NCBI RefSeq assembly: GCF_005844085.1
Contig: NZ_VCDI01000002.1
Location: 682,001-746,000, forward strand
Reading direction: 5' to 3'
Source: Lichenicoccus roseus
GTDB taxonomy: Bacteria; Pseudomonadota; Alphaproteobacteria; Acetobacterales; Acetobacteraceae
Length of the DNA: 64,000 nucleotides
In this document: positions 40,786 to 50,431 of the stretch, in pieces
Numbering within the stretch: the stretch's first letter is position 1
Layout of the letters: every line of letters begins with the position of its first letter
Position numbers and translations under genes: made by a program
Notes under the pieces: generated by a model
What the model was told of the DNA's origin: nothing
What the model saw: the letters and a program-made list of their open reading frames with translations, nothing else
Databases searched by the model: none

Positions 40786-41750
40786 GGGCGTTCAGCTACG
40801 AGCGGCCGACGCAGGTCGCCCAGGCCGCCCATGCCGCGACCACGCATCCGGACGCTTCCTATATCGGCGGCGGAACCAACCTGCTCGACCTGATGAAGCT
40901 CGATGTCGCGCAGCCGGCGCATCTGGTCGATGTCAACCGCTTGCCGATGGAGCGGATCGAACTGCTCAACGACGGATCGCTGCGCATCGGCGCGCTGGTG
41001 CGCAACTCGACGCTGGCCGCCGATCCGCATGTCCGCCGGCATCATGCGGTGCTCTCCCGGGCGCTGCTGTCAGGCGCCACCGCCCAGCTGCGCAACAAGG
41101 CGACCACCGCGGGCAACCTGCTGCAGCGCACGCGCTGCTACTACTTCACCGATGTCTCGAAGGCCTGCAACAAGCGGGTTCCAGGCTCGGGCTGCGAGGC
41201 GATCGGCGGCTACAACCGCATCCACGCCATCCTGGGCGCGAGTGCGTCCTGCATCGCGACGCACCCGTCGGACATGGCGGTGGCGATGCTGGCGCTTGAT
41301 GCGGTGGTCGAGACCGACCGTCGCCATATCCCGATCGCCGAGCTGCACCGGCTGCCCGGCGACACCCCGCAGATCGACAACACGCTGCAGCCGGGCGAGC
41401 TGATCGTGGCCGTCCGGCTGCCGCCGCCGGTGCCGTCGGTGCAGCTGTACCGGAAGGTGCGCGACCGTGCCTCCTACGCCTTCGCGGCGGTCTCGGTGGC
41501 GGCGCTGATCCAGGCCCGCCACGGCCGGATCGAACTGGCGCGGCTGGCCTTCGGTGGCGTTGCGCACAGGCCCTGGCGCAACCATGCGGCGGAACAGCTG
41601 CTGGTCGGCCACGCGCCATCGCATGCGCTGTTCGAGCGCGTTGCCGACAGCGTGGTGACCGGTGCGGCCGGGCAGGGCAGCAACGACTACAAGATCCCGC
41701 TGCTGCGACGCACCCTGGTGGCGACGCTTCGGCAGGCGACGGAAGGCTGA
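40782..41750 (+). CDS. paoB: Periplasmic aldehyde oxidoreductase, FAD subunit
   Basis: 322 aa from ATG 40782, overlapping paoA. The FAD domain has YIGGGTNLLDLMK and ATTAGNLLQRTRC. Cysteines 119, 129, 138 and 157 within the insert (RCYYF...ACNK...GCEAIGG...SCIA) match the extra [4Fe-4S] cluster known in E. coli PaoB. It passes electrons from the molybdenum centre via FAD to an external acceptor. It is exported in complex with PaoA since it lacks its own signal. Confidence 0.93.
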   Translation: MRAFSYERPTQVAQAAHAATTHPDASYIGGGTNLLDLMKLDVAQPAHLVDVNRLPMERIELLNDGSLRIGALVRNSTLAADPHVRRHHAVLSRALLSGATAQLRNKATTAGNLLQRTRCYYFTDVSKACNKRVPGSGCEAIGGYNRIHAILGASASCIATHPSDMAVAMLALDAVVETDRRHIPIAELHRLPGDTPQIDNTLQPGELIVAVRLPPPVPSVQLYRKVRDRASYAFAAVSVAALIQARHGRIELARLAFGGVAHRPWRNHAAEQLLVGHAPSHALFERVADSVVTGAAGQGSNDYKIPLLRRTLVATLRQATEG

Positions 41751-41755
41751 GCAGC

Positions 41756-44002
41756 ATGCAGTCGCAGACACCGATCCGGCCCAGCCTGTTCGACAGCCCG
41801 GCCGGCCCCAACCCGCTCGACCAGGAGCATCTGCTCGGCCGCGGCATCGCCCGCGTCGACGGCCCGCTGAAGGTCAGTGGCCGCGCGCCGTATGCCTACG
41901 AGGTGCACGACCCCTCGAACACCGCGCTGGTCGGCGTGCTGGTGCTGTCCACGGTGGCGCAGGGCAGCATCAGGACGCTCGACGCCGTGGCCGCCGAGCA
42001 TGCGCCGGGCGTGCGCCTGGTGCTGACCCATCGCAACATGCAGCGCCAGGGCGGTCCCGCCTCGGAGCATTGCAAGCCGCAGATGGCGGACGCGACCGTC
42101 AGGCAGAACGGCCAGGTGGTGGCGCTGGTGGTGGCCGACAGTTTCGAGCAGGCGAACGCCGCCGCGGCGATGGTCGCGGTCGCCTACGACGTGAAGCCGG
42201 CGCTCACCGATCTCGCCGCCGGCGTGCCGCAGGCGACGGTGCCGCCGCCGCGCAGCCCGTCGCAGCCGGTCGACACGAATGTCGGCGACTTCGCGCAGGG
42301 CTTCGCGGCTGCCGCGGTGAAGATCGACGCCACCTACACGACGCCGCACCAGGCGCACGCGATGATGGAGCCGCATGCGTCGATGGCGGTGTGGGACGGC
42401 GACCATCTCACCCTGCACACCTCCCACCAGATGCTGTCGACCTGCGCGCAGACGCTGGCCTCGACGCTGTTGCTGCGGCCGGACCAGGTGCGGGTGCTGT
42501 CGCCCTATATCGGCGGCGGCTTCGGATCGAAGCTGGTCACCTATGCCGATGCCATCCTGTCGGCGACGGCCGCCCGGCAGCTCGGGCGCCCGGTCAAGAT
42601 CGCGCTGACCCGGCCGCAGGTGTTCGGCCAGACCACCCATCGCACCGCGACCATCCAGCGGGTGAGGCTCGGCGCCGACGCCGACGGCACCCTGCGCGCC
42701 ATCGGCCACGAGAGCTGGTCGGGCAACCAGCAGGGACAGACCTTCTACGAGACCGCCGCCAACCAGACCCGTTTGCTGTATGCGGCGCACGACCGGATGA
42801 CGGCGCACCGGCAGGTGCGGCTGGACCTGCCGCTGGCCTCCTCGATGCGTGCGCCGGGCGAGGCGGTCGGGCTGCTGGCGCTGGAATGTGCCATGGACGA
42901 GCTGGCCGAGCGCCTGCGCATGGATCCGGTGGCGCTGCGGGTCAGGAACGACACCCAGTACGATCCGGAGAAGGGGCCGTCGCGGCCGTTCTCGAGCCGC
43001 CGGCTGACCGAATGCCTGCACGAGGGCGCCGCGCGCTTCGGCTGGGAGAAGCGCTCGCCGGTGCCCGGGCAGCGTCGCGAGGGCCAATGGCTGGTCGGCA
43101 TGGGCATGGCGTCCGCCATACGCAACGTGGCGCTCAAGCCGTCGAATGCGGAGGCGACACTGGACGGCCGGGGGATCCTCACGGTCGGCACCGCGATGAC
43201 CGATATCGGCACCGGCACCTACACCATCCTGACGCAGATCGCCGGCGAGATGCTGGGACTGCCGCCGGAGCGCGTGGTGATGCAGCTCGGCGATACCGAC
43301 CTGCCGGAGGCCTCCGGATCGGGCGGCTCGTTCGGCGCCGCGAGCTCGGGCTCGGCGGTCTACTATGCCTGCGCCCAGCTGCGCATCGCGCTGGCCCGCC
43401 GCGCCGGGTTCGACCCGGCCAGGTCGCGCTTCGAGAACGGCCAGATCATCCAGGACGGCCGTGCGGTGTCCCTGGCGTCGCTGGCCGGCGCGCAGGGGAT
43501 CGCGGCAACCGGCGGGATCAAGCCGGGCGACCTGCTGAAGAAGTACGCGCAGGCCTCGTTCGGCGCGCATTTCGCGGAAGTCGGCGTGGACGCGGATACC
43601 GGCGAGGTGCGCGTGCGCCGCATGCTGGGCGTGTTCGGGATCGGCCGGGTGCTGAACGCCTCGACGGCGCGCAGCCAGGCGATCGGCGGCATGATCTTCG
43701 GCATCGGTGCCGCGCTGATGGAGGACGTGGTGCCGGACCGGCGGCACGGCGACTTCGTCAACCACGACCTCGCCGAATACCACGTGCCGGTGCATGCCGA
43801 CGTGCCGGCGGTGGAGGCGTATTTCGTCGAGGAGGTCGATCCGATCGCCAATCCGCTGAAGGCGAAGGGCGTCGGCGAGCTGGGGATCTGCGGCGCCGGA
43901 GCCGCGGTCGCGAATGCCATCTACAATGCGAGCGGCGTCCGCATCCGCGACTACCCGATGACGCTGGACAAGGTTCTGGCGGGCCTGCCCGACCAGGCTT
44001 GA
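41756..44002 (+). CDS. paoC: Periplasmic aldehyde oxidoreductase, molybdenum cofactor subunit
   Basis: 748 aa from ATG 41756, five bases after paoB. Xanthine-oxidase family landmarks are GRGIARVDGPLKVSGRAPYAYE, YIGGGFGSKL, RAPGEAVGLLALE and the C-terminal KAKGVGELGICGAGAA with the catalytic Glu. It oxidises aldehydes to acids (aromatic aldehydes in E. coli) in the periplasm. The maturation factor PaoD, expected next, is not present here, so another XdhC-like protein must be encoded elsewhere. Confidence 0.93.
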   Translation: MQSQTPIRPSLFDSPAGPNPLDQEHLLGRGIARVDGPLKVSGRAPYAYEVHDPSNTALVGVLVLSTVAQGSIRTLDAVAAEHAPGVRLVLTHRNMQRQGGPASEHCKPQMADATVRQNGQVVALVVADSFEQANAAAAMVAVAYDVKPALTDLAAGVPQATVPPPRSPSQPVDTNVGDFAQGFAAAAVKIDATYTTPHQAHAMMEPHASMAVWDGDHLTLHTSHQMLSTCAQTLASTLLLRPDQVRVLSPYIGGGFGSKLVTYADAILSATAARQLGRPVKIALTRPQVFGQTTHRTATIQRVRLGADADGTLRAIGHESWSGNQQGQTFYETAANQTRLLYAAHDRMTAHRQVRLDLPLASSMRAPGEAVGLLALECAMDELAERLRMDPVALRVRNDTQYDPEKGPSRPFSSRRLTECLHEGAARFGWEKRSPVPGQRREGQWLVGMGMASAIRNVALKPSNAEATLDGRGILTVGTAMTDIGTGTYTILTQIAGEMLGLPPERVVMQLGDTDLPEASGSGGSFGAASSGSAVYYACAQLRIALARRAGFDPARSRFENGQIIQDGRAVSLASLAGAQGIAATGGIKPGDLLKKYAQASFGAHFAEVGVDADTGEVRVRRMLGVFGIGRVLNASTARSQAIGGMIFGIGAALMEDVVPDRRHGDFVNHDLAEYHVPVHADVPAVEAYFVEEVDPIANPLKAKGVGELGICGAGAAVANAIYNASGVRIRDYPMTLDKVLAGLPDQA

Positions 44003-44084
44003 TCAGGCAGCACCGTGCCGCCGGATCGCCTCGGGGGCATCGTGAGAGGTTGCACCGGGGTGACCGGCATGTTCTGAAACCGTC

Positions 44085-45110
44085 ATGGCCGCCGCCGAAA
44101 ACAGACCGTTGACCTCGTTGCGCGCGTTCGCCGCCATCTGGGTGATCTTCTCGCATATCACGCCGAACTTCACGGCGCAGTGGACCGGGGCATCCGCGCG
44201 GATGCTGCGGGACGGCTACATGGGCGTCGATGTCTTCTTCGTCCTCAGCGGCTTCATCCTGAGCGTTGTCTACCAGCCGCTACGGCTTGCGGGCACGCCG
44301 CGCTTCTTCCTCAAGCGCATCCTGCGCCTGTATCCCTTGAACATCGCGATCCTGCTGGTGCTTGGTGTGCTGTCGGCGACGATCATGCCGCTGGGGTCCT
44401 GGACCGACCCGCACCAGCTGCCGCTGTTCATCCTCATGCTGGAGGGTTTCAAGCCGTGGCCGGTTCCGGCCTGGAATCCGGTCACCTGGTCGGTCGGGGT
44501 CGAGCTGGCGTGCTACGCCTGCTTCCCCTTCGTGGTCATCGGCCTGCGTCGCCTTCCCACCGGTATCGTCGCGGCCCTGGCCGCATTGCTCCTCGCGCTT
44601 TCATGGTGGATCCAGGGGTTCTGTCTTGGTTGGCCGTGCGGCTGGCACGGCGTGGCCCGCGGCATGAGCAGCTTCTGGCCCGGCGTGGTACTCGGTACAC
44701 TCGCCCTGCGCGTCCCGAGATGCCCGCCACGTTGGGCGGGCATCGGTGAAGTCGCCTGTGTCGCCGGCCTGCTCGTGGTCGTGGCGGCCGACAGGCTTCG
44801 CCTTGTGCCGGTCATCACCGGCGGCCTCGTGTTCCTGCTCTTCTCGGACGCCGGGGTGGTTTCGCGCGTCTTCCGCCAGCACTGGATCTTCTGGCTGGGC
44901 GAGATCTCGTTCTCGATCTACATGCTGTTCGGGCTCCTGCTGCCGCGGATGATGTCGATAGAGACGCACCTGTCGCATCACTTTCCACCGGCCGCGGCGA
45001 TCCCGATGTTCATCGCGCTCTACCTCGCTGCGACGATCGGCCTCGCGCACTTCACCTATGTCGGTATCGAGCGACCATTCCGCCGTCTTGCGAGGCCAGT
45101 TCCGGCCTGA
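44085..45110 (+). CDS. Membrane acyltransferase 3 family protein (first of a tandem pair)
   Basis: 341 aa with about ten TM helices. The family signature is LRAFAAIWVIFSHITPNF, with the conserved His of TM1, then YMGVDVFFVLSGFILS and RLYPLNI. Such enzymes (OafA-like) O-acetylate surface polysaccharides or small molecules. No SGNH domain is attached. A related but distinct gene follows 78 bp later. Confidence 0.9.
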   Translation: MAAAENRPLTSLRAFAAIWVIFSHITPNFTAQWTGASARMLRDGYMGVDVFFVLSGFILSVVYQPLRLAGTPRFFLKRILRLYPLNIAILLVLGVLSATIMPLGSWTDPHQLPLFILMLEGFKPWPVPAWNPVTWSVGVELACYACFPFVVIGLRRLPTGIVAALAALLLALSWWIQGFCLGWPCGWHGVARGMSSFWPGVVLGTLALRVPRCPPRWAGIGEVACVAGLLVVVAADRLRLVPVITGGLVFLLFSDAGVVSRVFRQHWIFWLGEISFSIYMLFGLLLPRMMSIETHLSHHFPPAAAIPMFIALYLAATIGLAHFTYVGIERPFRRLARPVPA

Positions 45111-45188
45111 GGCCCGTGGTGTTGATGGCGCGGCCACGCCGGCCGCTTCAGGTTGAACAGCCTGCTTTGAAGGCGGCATGGTCCGGCG

Positions 45189-46310
45189 ATGGGCATGGGC
45201 ACGCGCGCTGATCGACGGGAGGTGCGCAGCCTGACCGGGTTGCGTGGCATCGCCGCACTGCTCGTCGTCCTGCTTCATACGGCGCCGGCGGGCGGGGTAG
45301 CAGGTTTCGGTGCCGTCTTCATCCGGCACGGCTACCTCTGGGTGGACATGTTCCTGCTGCTGAGCGGCTTCATCCTGCTGCGGACATACGAACGGCTGTT
45401 CCAGGAGAGGCCGTTCCCGATCGCCTACGCCGACTTCCTGCTGCGCAGGCTTGCACGCCTGTGGCCGCTGTTCGCCCTGGCGACGGTGGCCACGTTCGTC
45501 GCCCGACAGACAGGACGTACCTGGTATGCCGACACGATCCACCCCTGGGGATGGGTCTTGGTCGCGAATCTCACGATGACGCAGGCATGGGTCGGTCAGG
45601 ATAGCATCGACGTGCCCGGCTGGTCGGTCAGCGGAGAATGGGCGTGCTGCCTGATGTTCCCGCTGTTCCTGCGGTTGCTCGACAATCGTCGCGGAGGCTC
45701 GGCGGCCGGTCTCTATCTCGCCGCCTTCGCGGTGCTCACGGTGCTTGCGTGGCTGCCGGTACCGGCTCGCGCCGGAGGGCTCGATCTGGCACTTCCCGCA
45801 ACACCCTTCCCGGTGTTGCGGTGCATGGCGTCGTTTGCGATGGGCATGGCGCTCTGGCGTGGATGCGGACATCGGCGCCTGGAGCCGCTCGTGTCCTCGC
45901 CGCTCGCGGATGTCGTGGCCACTGGGCTGATCCTGGCGATGATGGGCAAGCCGCACACGGACCTGGCCATCGTGGCGTTGTTCAGCCTGCTGATCCTCTG
46001 CCTGTCCAGGCAGCGCGGAGTGGTCGACCGGATGCTGCGTACGGGACCAGCCTACTGGGCCGGGCAGGTTTCGTACTCCGTCTACCTGCTGCAGGTTCCG
46101 CTGATCGTTCTCAAGGGGCAAACCCGGTTGACCCACGACGCGCAACAAGTGCTTGTCGCTTACGGCCTGAGCGCGACCAAAGGAAGCTGGTTGTGCCTGT
46201 TCTACGTCCTGCTTCTCATCTGTTCGGCAATTACGTGGTGGATGGTCGAGCGACCATCCCGAACGATGCTGCGTGCCGTCGCCTATCGCCTGTCCGGCCT
46301 GGCGGCGTAG
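45189..46310 (+). CDS. Membrane acyltransferase 3 family protein (second of a tandem pair)
   Basis: 373 aa; ATG 45189 or ATG 45195. TM1 reads TGLRGIAALLVVLLHTAP with the catalytic-type His, then YLWVDMFLLLSGFILLRTYE and RRLARLWPLFALA. Similarity to the upstream gene is at family level only, so not a recent duplication. Probably modifies a cell-surface glycan. Convergent with the bd oxidase operon; the stops are 12 bp apart. Confidence 0.9.
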   Translation: MGMGTRADRREVRSLTGLRGIAALLVVLLHTAPAGGVAGFGAVFIRHGYLWVDMFLLLSGFILLRTYERLFQERPFPIAYADFLLRRLARLWPLFALATVATFVARQTGRTWYADTIHPWGWVLVANLTMTQAWVGQDSIDVPGWSVSGEWACCLMFPLFLRLLDNRRGGSAAGLYLAAFAVLTVLAWLPVPARAGGLDLALPATPFPVLRCMASFAMGMALWRGCGHRRLEPLVSSPLADVVATGLILAMMGKPHTDLAIVALFSLLILCLSRQRGVVDRMLRTGPAYWAGQVSYSVYLLQVPLIVLKGQTRLTHDAQQVLVAYGLSATKGSWLCLFYVLLLICSAITWWMVERPSRTMLRAVAYRLSGLAA

Positions 46311-46322
46311 TCAATCGTTGCC

Positions 46323-46454
46323 TCAGCCCAGGATGATGCGCTTCAGCCCTTCCGCCACCACGCCGACCACCACGACGCTCGCGGCCCAGATGCCGATGAA
46401 CCAGAGCATGCGCATCGTGAACGAACGCGGTTGAGGCATCGCTGCCGGCTCCAT
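46323..46454 (-). CDS. Small single-TM protein of the bd oxidase operon (DUF2474-like)
   Basis: 43 aa. ATG 46454 shares one base with the cioB stop (TGATG). After a 13-residue polar N-terminus comes RMLWFIGIWAASVVVVGVVAEGL, one TM helix, as in the DUF2474/CydX-like peptides that follow cydB-type genes. Such peptides bind and stabilise the CydA/CydB core. Confidence 0.75.
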   Translation of the reverse strand: MEPAAMPQPRSFTMRMLWFIGIWAASVVVVGVVAEGLKRIILG

Positions 46455-47503
46455 CAGTGATAATGCGTTTCGACGCCGATCTTCCCGCGGAACACCCAGT
46501 ACGAATAGATGGTGTAGGCGAGGATGGTCGGGATCAGCACGGCGGCTCCCACCAGCAGGAAATACTGGCTGCTCGGCGGCGACGAGGCATCCCAGATGGT
46601 GATGCCGGGCGGTACGATATACGGCCAGACGCTGATGCCCAGCCCGGTGAAGCACAGGAAGAACCAGCCGAGCGCGCACAGCAGCGGGGTGATGTGGACG
46701 TCCTCGCGCGAAAGTCCGCGCCAGAACACCACCGCGAGCCCCGCCACCAGGACCGGTACCGGGCTCACGAACAGGATGCGCGGCCATGCATACCAGTGCC
46801 GCAGGTAGTGCCCCTGCAGCGTCGGCGTCCACAGGCTGACCGCCACGATCAGGGCCAGCGTGCACAGACCGAGGGTGCGGGCGTGATGCCGGCAGCGCGC
46901 CTGCAGCGGGCCGTCCGTGCGCCACACCAGCCAGGCGGCGCCGAGCAGCGCATAGCCGATCACGACGCCCACGCCGCACAGCAGCGAGAACGGCGTGAGC
47001 CAGTCCCACCAGCCGCCGGCATAGGCGTCGTCGGTGACCTTGATGCCCTGGATCAGGCCGCCCAGCGTCAGGCCCTGCGCAAAGGCCGCCAGCAGCGAGC
47101 CGCCGAAGAAGGCCACGTCCCACCAGAACCGGCCACGCTTCGAGTCTGCCCGGAAGCGGAATTCGAAGGCGACGCCGCGGAAGATCAGCGCCAGCACCAT
47201 GGCGATGATGGTCGGGTACAGTGCCGGCAGCACGGTCGCGTAGGCCACCGGGAACACGCCGTAGAGCGAGGCGCCGCCCAGGATCAGCCAGGTCTCGTTG
47301 CCGTCCCAGACCGGGGCCACCGTGTTGACCATGACGTTGCGGTCGTCGGGACGGTATTCGACGGCGAACAGCAGGCCGATGCCGAGGTCGAAGCCGTCCA
47401 GCACGATGTAGGCAAGGATGGTGAAGGCCGCGATGCCGCTCCACAGCACCGGCAGCCAGTAGGCCTGGCCGGTGAGCAGATGGCCGTGCGAGAGCGCCAT
47501 CAT
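46454..47503 (-). CDS. cioB: Cytochrome bd-type (cyanide-insensitive) quinol oxidase subunit II
   Basis: 349 aa, start overlapping the cioA stop (ATGA, 47500-47503). Signatures are AYIVLDGFDLGIGLLF, VNTVAPVWDGNETWLILGGASLYGVFP and ALIFRGVAFEFR; about eight TM helices. Length is shorter than E. coli CydB (379 aa), usual for the Cio branch. It pairs with subunit I in the inner membrane. Confidence 0.94.
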   Translation of the reverse strand: MMALSHGHLLTGQAYWLPVLWSGIAAFTILAYIVLDGFDLGIGLLFAVEYRPDDRNVMVNTVAPVWDGNETWLILGGASLYGVFPVAYATVLPALYPTIIAMVLALIFRGVAFEFRFRADSKRGRFWWDVAFFGGSLLAAFAQGLTLGGLIQGIKVTDDAYAGGWWDWLTPFSLLCGVGVVIGYALLGAAWLVWRTDGPLQARCRHHARTLGLCTLALIVAVSLWTPTLQGHYLRHWYAWPRILFVSPVPVLVAGLAVVFWRGLSREDVHITPLLCALGWFFLCFTGLGISVWPYIVPPGITIWDASSPPSSQYFLLVGAAVLIPTILAYTIYSYWVFRGKIGVETHYH

Positions 47504-48960
47504 TCCGCGGCGTGCGGCGCGAAGCCGCCCGGACGCTGGTCGAGCACACGCTCGCCCGGACCCTGCGCCGGGCCGGGAGTGATGCCCGCGGTGCGGGTCG
47601 GCTCGTGCGGATCGAGGCCGGTCTCACCGGGCACCGGCTCGTGCGCCATCATGCGCAGGATGAACACCAGGCCGGCGCCGAACACCACGAAATACACCAC
47701 CACGAAAGCGGCGAACGAGGTCGCGATGCCCGGTAGCGCGATCGGCGAGACGCTCTCCGTGGTGCGCAGCAGGCCATACACGGTGTACGGCTGGCGGCCG
47801 ACCTCGGTGGTGATCCAGCCGCACAGCAGGGCGATGAAGCCGGACGGCGCCATGGCGAGCGCGAACCGGTGAAGCCACGGATTGCTGTAGAAGCTGCCGC
47901 GCCAGCGCAGGAACAGCGACACCACGCCGAGCAGCGCCATCAGCATGCCGAGCCCGACCATGATGCGGAAGGTGAAGAAGATCAGCGGCGAGTAGGGCCG
48001 GTCCTGCGGCTTGAACTGCTTCAGGCCGGGCACCTTGCCGCTCAGGCTGTGCGTCAGGATCAGCGATCCCGCCCATGGCACCTCGATGGCGTAGTCGGTG
48101 CGCTCCTTCTGCATGTTCGGGATGCCGAACAGGATCTCCGGCGCATGGTCGCGGGTCTGCCAGTCGCCCTCCAGCGCCGCGATCTTGGCCGGCTGGTATT
48201 GCAGGGTGTTCAGGCCCTGGGTGTCGCCGGCCAGGATCTGCACCGGCGCCACGATGGCGGCCATCCACATCGCCATCGAGAACATCGTCCGCACCGCCTC
48301 GGTCGGCTTCCGGCCCAGCCTGCGATCGCGCAGCAGGTGATAGGCGCCGACCGCGCCGACCACGAAGGCCACGCACAGGAAGGCGGCGAGGCCCATGTGC
48401 ACCAGCCGGTACGGGAAGGACGGATTGAAGATGATCGCCCACCAGTCCTTCGGCAGAAACTGCCCGGTCACCTTGTCGATGGTGTAGCCCTGCGGCGTCT
48501 GCATCCAGCTGTTCGAGGCCAGGATCCAGCTCATCGAGATAAGCGTGCCGATCGAGACCAGGCAGGTGGCGAGGAAATGCAGGCCGCGCCCGACCCGTTC
48601 CATGCCGAACAGCATGACGCCGAGGAAACCGGCCTCGAGGAAGAAGGCGGTCAGCACCTCGTAGGCCAGCATTGGACCCAGCACCGGGCCGGCCTTGCGT
48701 GCGAACACCGACCAGTTGGTGCCGAACTCGTACGACATCACCACGCCGGAGACGACGCCCATCGCGAAGCCGACGGAGAAGATCTTCACCCAGTATTTCC
48801 ACAGGTCCAGGTAGACCTGACGCCCGGTTTTCAACCACAGCCCTTCGAGCACCGCGAGGTAGGCGGCAAGGCCGATCGAGAAGGCCGGGAAGACGATGTG
48901 GAAGCCTACCGTGAAGGCGAACTGCCCACGGGCGAGATAGAGGGCGTCGATGCCGAACAT
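47500..48960 (-). CDS. cioA: Cytochrome bd-type (cyanide-insensitive) quinol oxidase subunit I
   Basis: 486 aa from ATG 48960. The N-terminal RGQFAFTVGFHIVFPAFSIG carries a haem ligand (His21). MSYEFGTNWSVFARKAGPVLG and GWITTEVGRQPYTVYGLLRT are conserved. The Q-loop between GDTQGLNTLQYQPAKIAALE and the following helix is short, marking the CioA/short-Q-loop branch. It oxidises ubiquinol and reduces O2 without proton pumping, useful at low oxygen or with cyanide or acid stress. Confidence 0.95.
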   Translation of the reverse strand: MFGIDALYLARGQFAFTVGFHIVFPAFSIGLAAYLAVLEGLWLKTGRQVYLDLWKYWVKIFSVGFAMGVVSGVVMSYEFGTNWSVFARKAGPVLGPMLAYEVLTAFFLEAGFLGVMLFGMERVGRGLHFLATCLVSIGTLISMSWILASNSWMQTPQGYTIDKVTGQFLPKDWWAIIFNPSFPYRLVHMGLAAFLCVAFVVGAVGAYHLLRDRRLGRKPTEAVRTMFSMAMWMAAIVAPVQILAGDTQGLNTLQYQPAKIAALEGDWQTRDHAPEILFGIPNMQKERTDYAIEVPWAGSLILTHSLSGKVPGLKQFKPQDRPYSPLIFFTFRIMVGLGMLMALLGVVSLFLRWRGSFYSNPWLHRFALAMAPSGFIALLCGWITTEVGRQPYTVYGLLRTTESVSPIALPGIATSFAAFVVVYFVVFGAGLVFILRMMAHEPVPGETGLDPHEPTRTAGITPGPAQGPGERVLDQRPGGFAPHAAE

Positions 48961-49065
48961 GCGTTTTTGCCTCAGGCGGAAGTCAGCGAGTTCGCGTGCT
49001 GCGTCGCAGCATAAACATGGTGATGCAGTCCAGGCGGGCAATCCTCCCGGTGCCGGAGAAAGCCA

Positions 49066-50100
49066 TCACGGCATCGGGTGTGGCAGCCCGCCAGCTGCCG
49101 GGATCTGCATGAGCGGCAGGCGCCCGAGGGACAGCAGGCCGCCATGCAGGGTGAGCGGAAGGTCCAGGATATCGCGTTGCGCGGCGCCGCGTGCGTCCTG
49201 CAGCAGGCCGATCACGGCGCGGACCGGAACTGCCTGCGCGGCGCTGAGCAGGCCGGCTTGCGTGAGATGATCGAGCAGGCGGTCCGGCGCCACGACATGG
49301 AGGCTGAAACCGCCGTCGGCGAGCAACTTTCCGTCCAGCGTCGCGGTGCCGGCGAGGTCGGCCCGCGCATCGGGCCACCGCAGTCCGGCATTGGCGAGCA
49401 TCAGCCGGCTGCCCTGGCCACCCCCGCCAACTGCCGAGCCGCCTGTCAGCGACATCTCCAGGCTGCCGGCCGGGATCGACAGGCCTGGTACCGCGAGGGG
49501 GGTCGACAGGACGATGCCGCGCGCTGTCAGGGTGATGGCGTGCGCCGCGTCGGTCCAGCGCATGCGGCCATCGAGGTCCGACACGTCCGCAAGCACGCCG
49601 GGCGATGGCAGGATACCCGCCGGGGAGGCGACGCGCAGACGGGATGCCTTGAATTCCAGCTCGCCGGTATGGGGCGTGCCGGCGTGGCCCCGCATCGGCA
49701 GGACCACCTCGAGGTCGGTGCCCCGGAAACGCAGTGCGTGGCGCAGATCGGTGCCGGCCGGCGCGATCACCTGTCCCCCGATCAGGCGGATGCCGAGGAC
49801 CGTGGGTCGCAGCACGGAGATCCCGACGGTGACGGCGTCCCCGGTCCAGACCGGACCGGGTTGACCGGACCCTGGCCGCAGGACCGGCTTCGTGAAGGTC
49901 CGGGTCACCGCCAGCGGCCAGCCACCACGAGAGGGCGTCCCGCGGTCGAGCTTCCAGCCATTGGCGGCCGCCTCGGCATCCAGCCGGGAGATCTGCCGGT
50001 CCAGCAGGAACTGCCCGCCGATCCAGCCCAGCGTGTCGACCGCGATCAGGGCGATGGCGACCGCCAGCACAATGCGCAAAGGCTGGTTGCGTCGCATCAC
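49066..50100 (-). CDS. DUF2125 protein with N-terminal signal anchor
   Basis: 344 aa; ATG 50100 or the adjacent ATG 50097. An N-terminal hydrophobic helix (RIVLAVAIALIAVDTLGWI) is followed by DUF2125 landmarks: SRGGWPLAVTRTFTKP, LRPTVLGIRL and a mostly beta sequence (GELEFKASRLRV, LMLANAGLRWPDARADLAG). It is a periplasm-facing, inner-membrane-anchored protein, common in alphaproteobacteria and of unknown function. Confidence 0.88.
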   Translation of the reverse strand: MMRRNQPLRIVLAVAIALIAVDTLGWIGGQFLLDRQISRLDAEAAANGWKLDRGTPSRGGWPLAVTRTFTKPVLRPGSGQPGPVWTGDAVTVGISVLRPTVLGIRLIGGQVIAPAGTDLRHALRFRGTDLEVVLPMRGHAGTPHTGELEFKASRLRVASPAGILPSPGVLADVSDLDGRMRWTDAAHAITLTARGIVLSTPLAVPGLSIPAGSLEMSLTGGSAVGGGGQGSRLMLANAGLRWPDARADLAGTATLDGKLLADGGFSLHVVAPDRLLDHLTQAGLLSAAQAVPVRAVIGLLQDARGAAQRDILDLPLTLHGGLLSLGRLPLMQIPAAGGLPHPMP

Positions 50101-50431
50101 GTAACGATCCGGACGATTACCGCCCGACTTTCACAGATCACCTCGGGGTACCCCTCGAAGTCGTTGAATGGGCTGGTTTTCAACCGCTTCCACGCAGAGC
50201 CGGGAAATCATCCACAAGATGCAGCCGACGCGTTGTGACGACGCGAAACCGGGTAACGGACGTGTGTCCATAGCCCTTAACAGACGTTGTGCGGCCCCGC
50301 CGGTCACAGAGTTCAAGCCTGTATACAAGGGATTTCCAATCCGGCTGCACGCGCGGTGAATTGCGACGGTGACGCCTGACCCGTGGAAACGGCCGATGGC
50401 GGCCTTTGCGTTGCAAGCCGGGCCCGCGGGA
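50101..50431. other. Intergenic region with DnaA-box-like sites nearby
   Basis: 331 bp without a credible gene, less GC-rich than its surroundings. It has a TCATCCACA (50208-50216), one mismatch from the DnaA consensus. An exact TTATCCACA lies just outside at 50463-50471, within the plsC 3' end. Two sites are too few to call an origin. Confidence 0.4.

Noticed and set aside
41662-44112. Alternative plus-strand 816-codon frame over paoC
   Set aside because: It is the +1 shadow of paoC; its translation is Arg/Gly/Ala-rich, while the paoC frame shows all family motifs.
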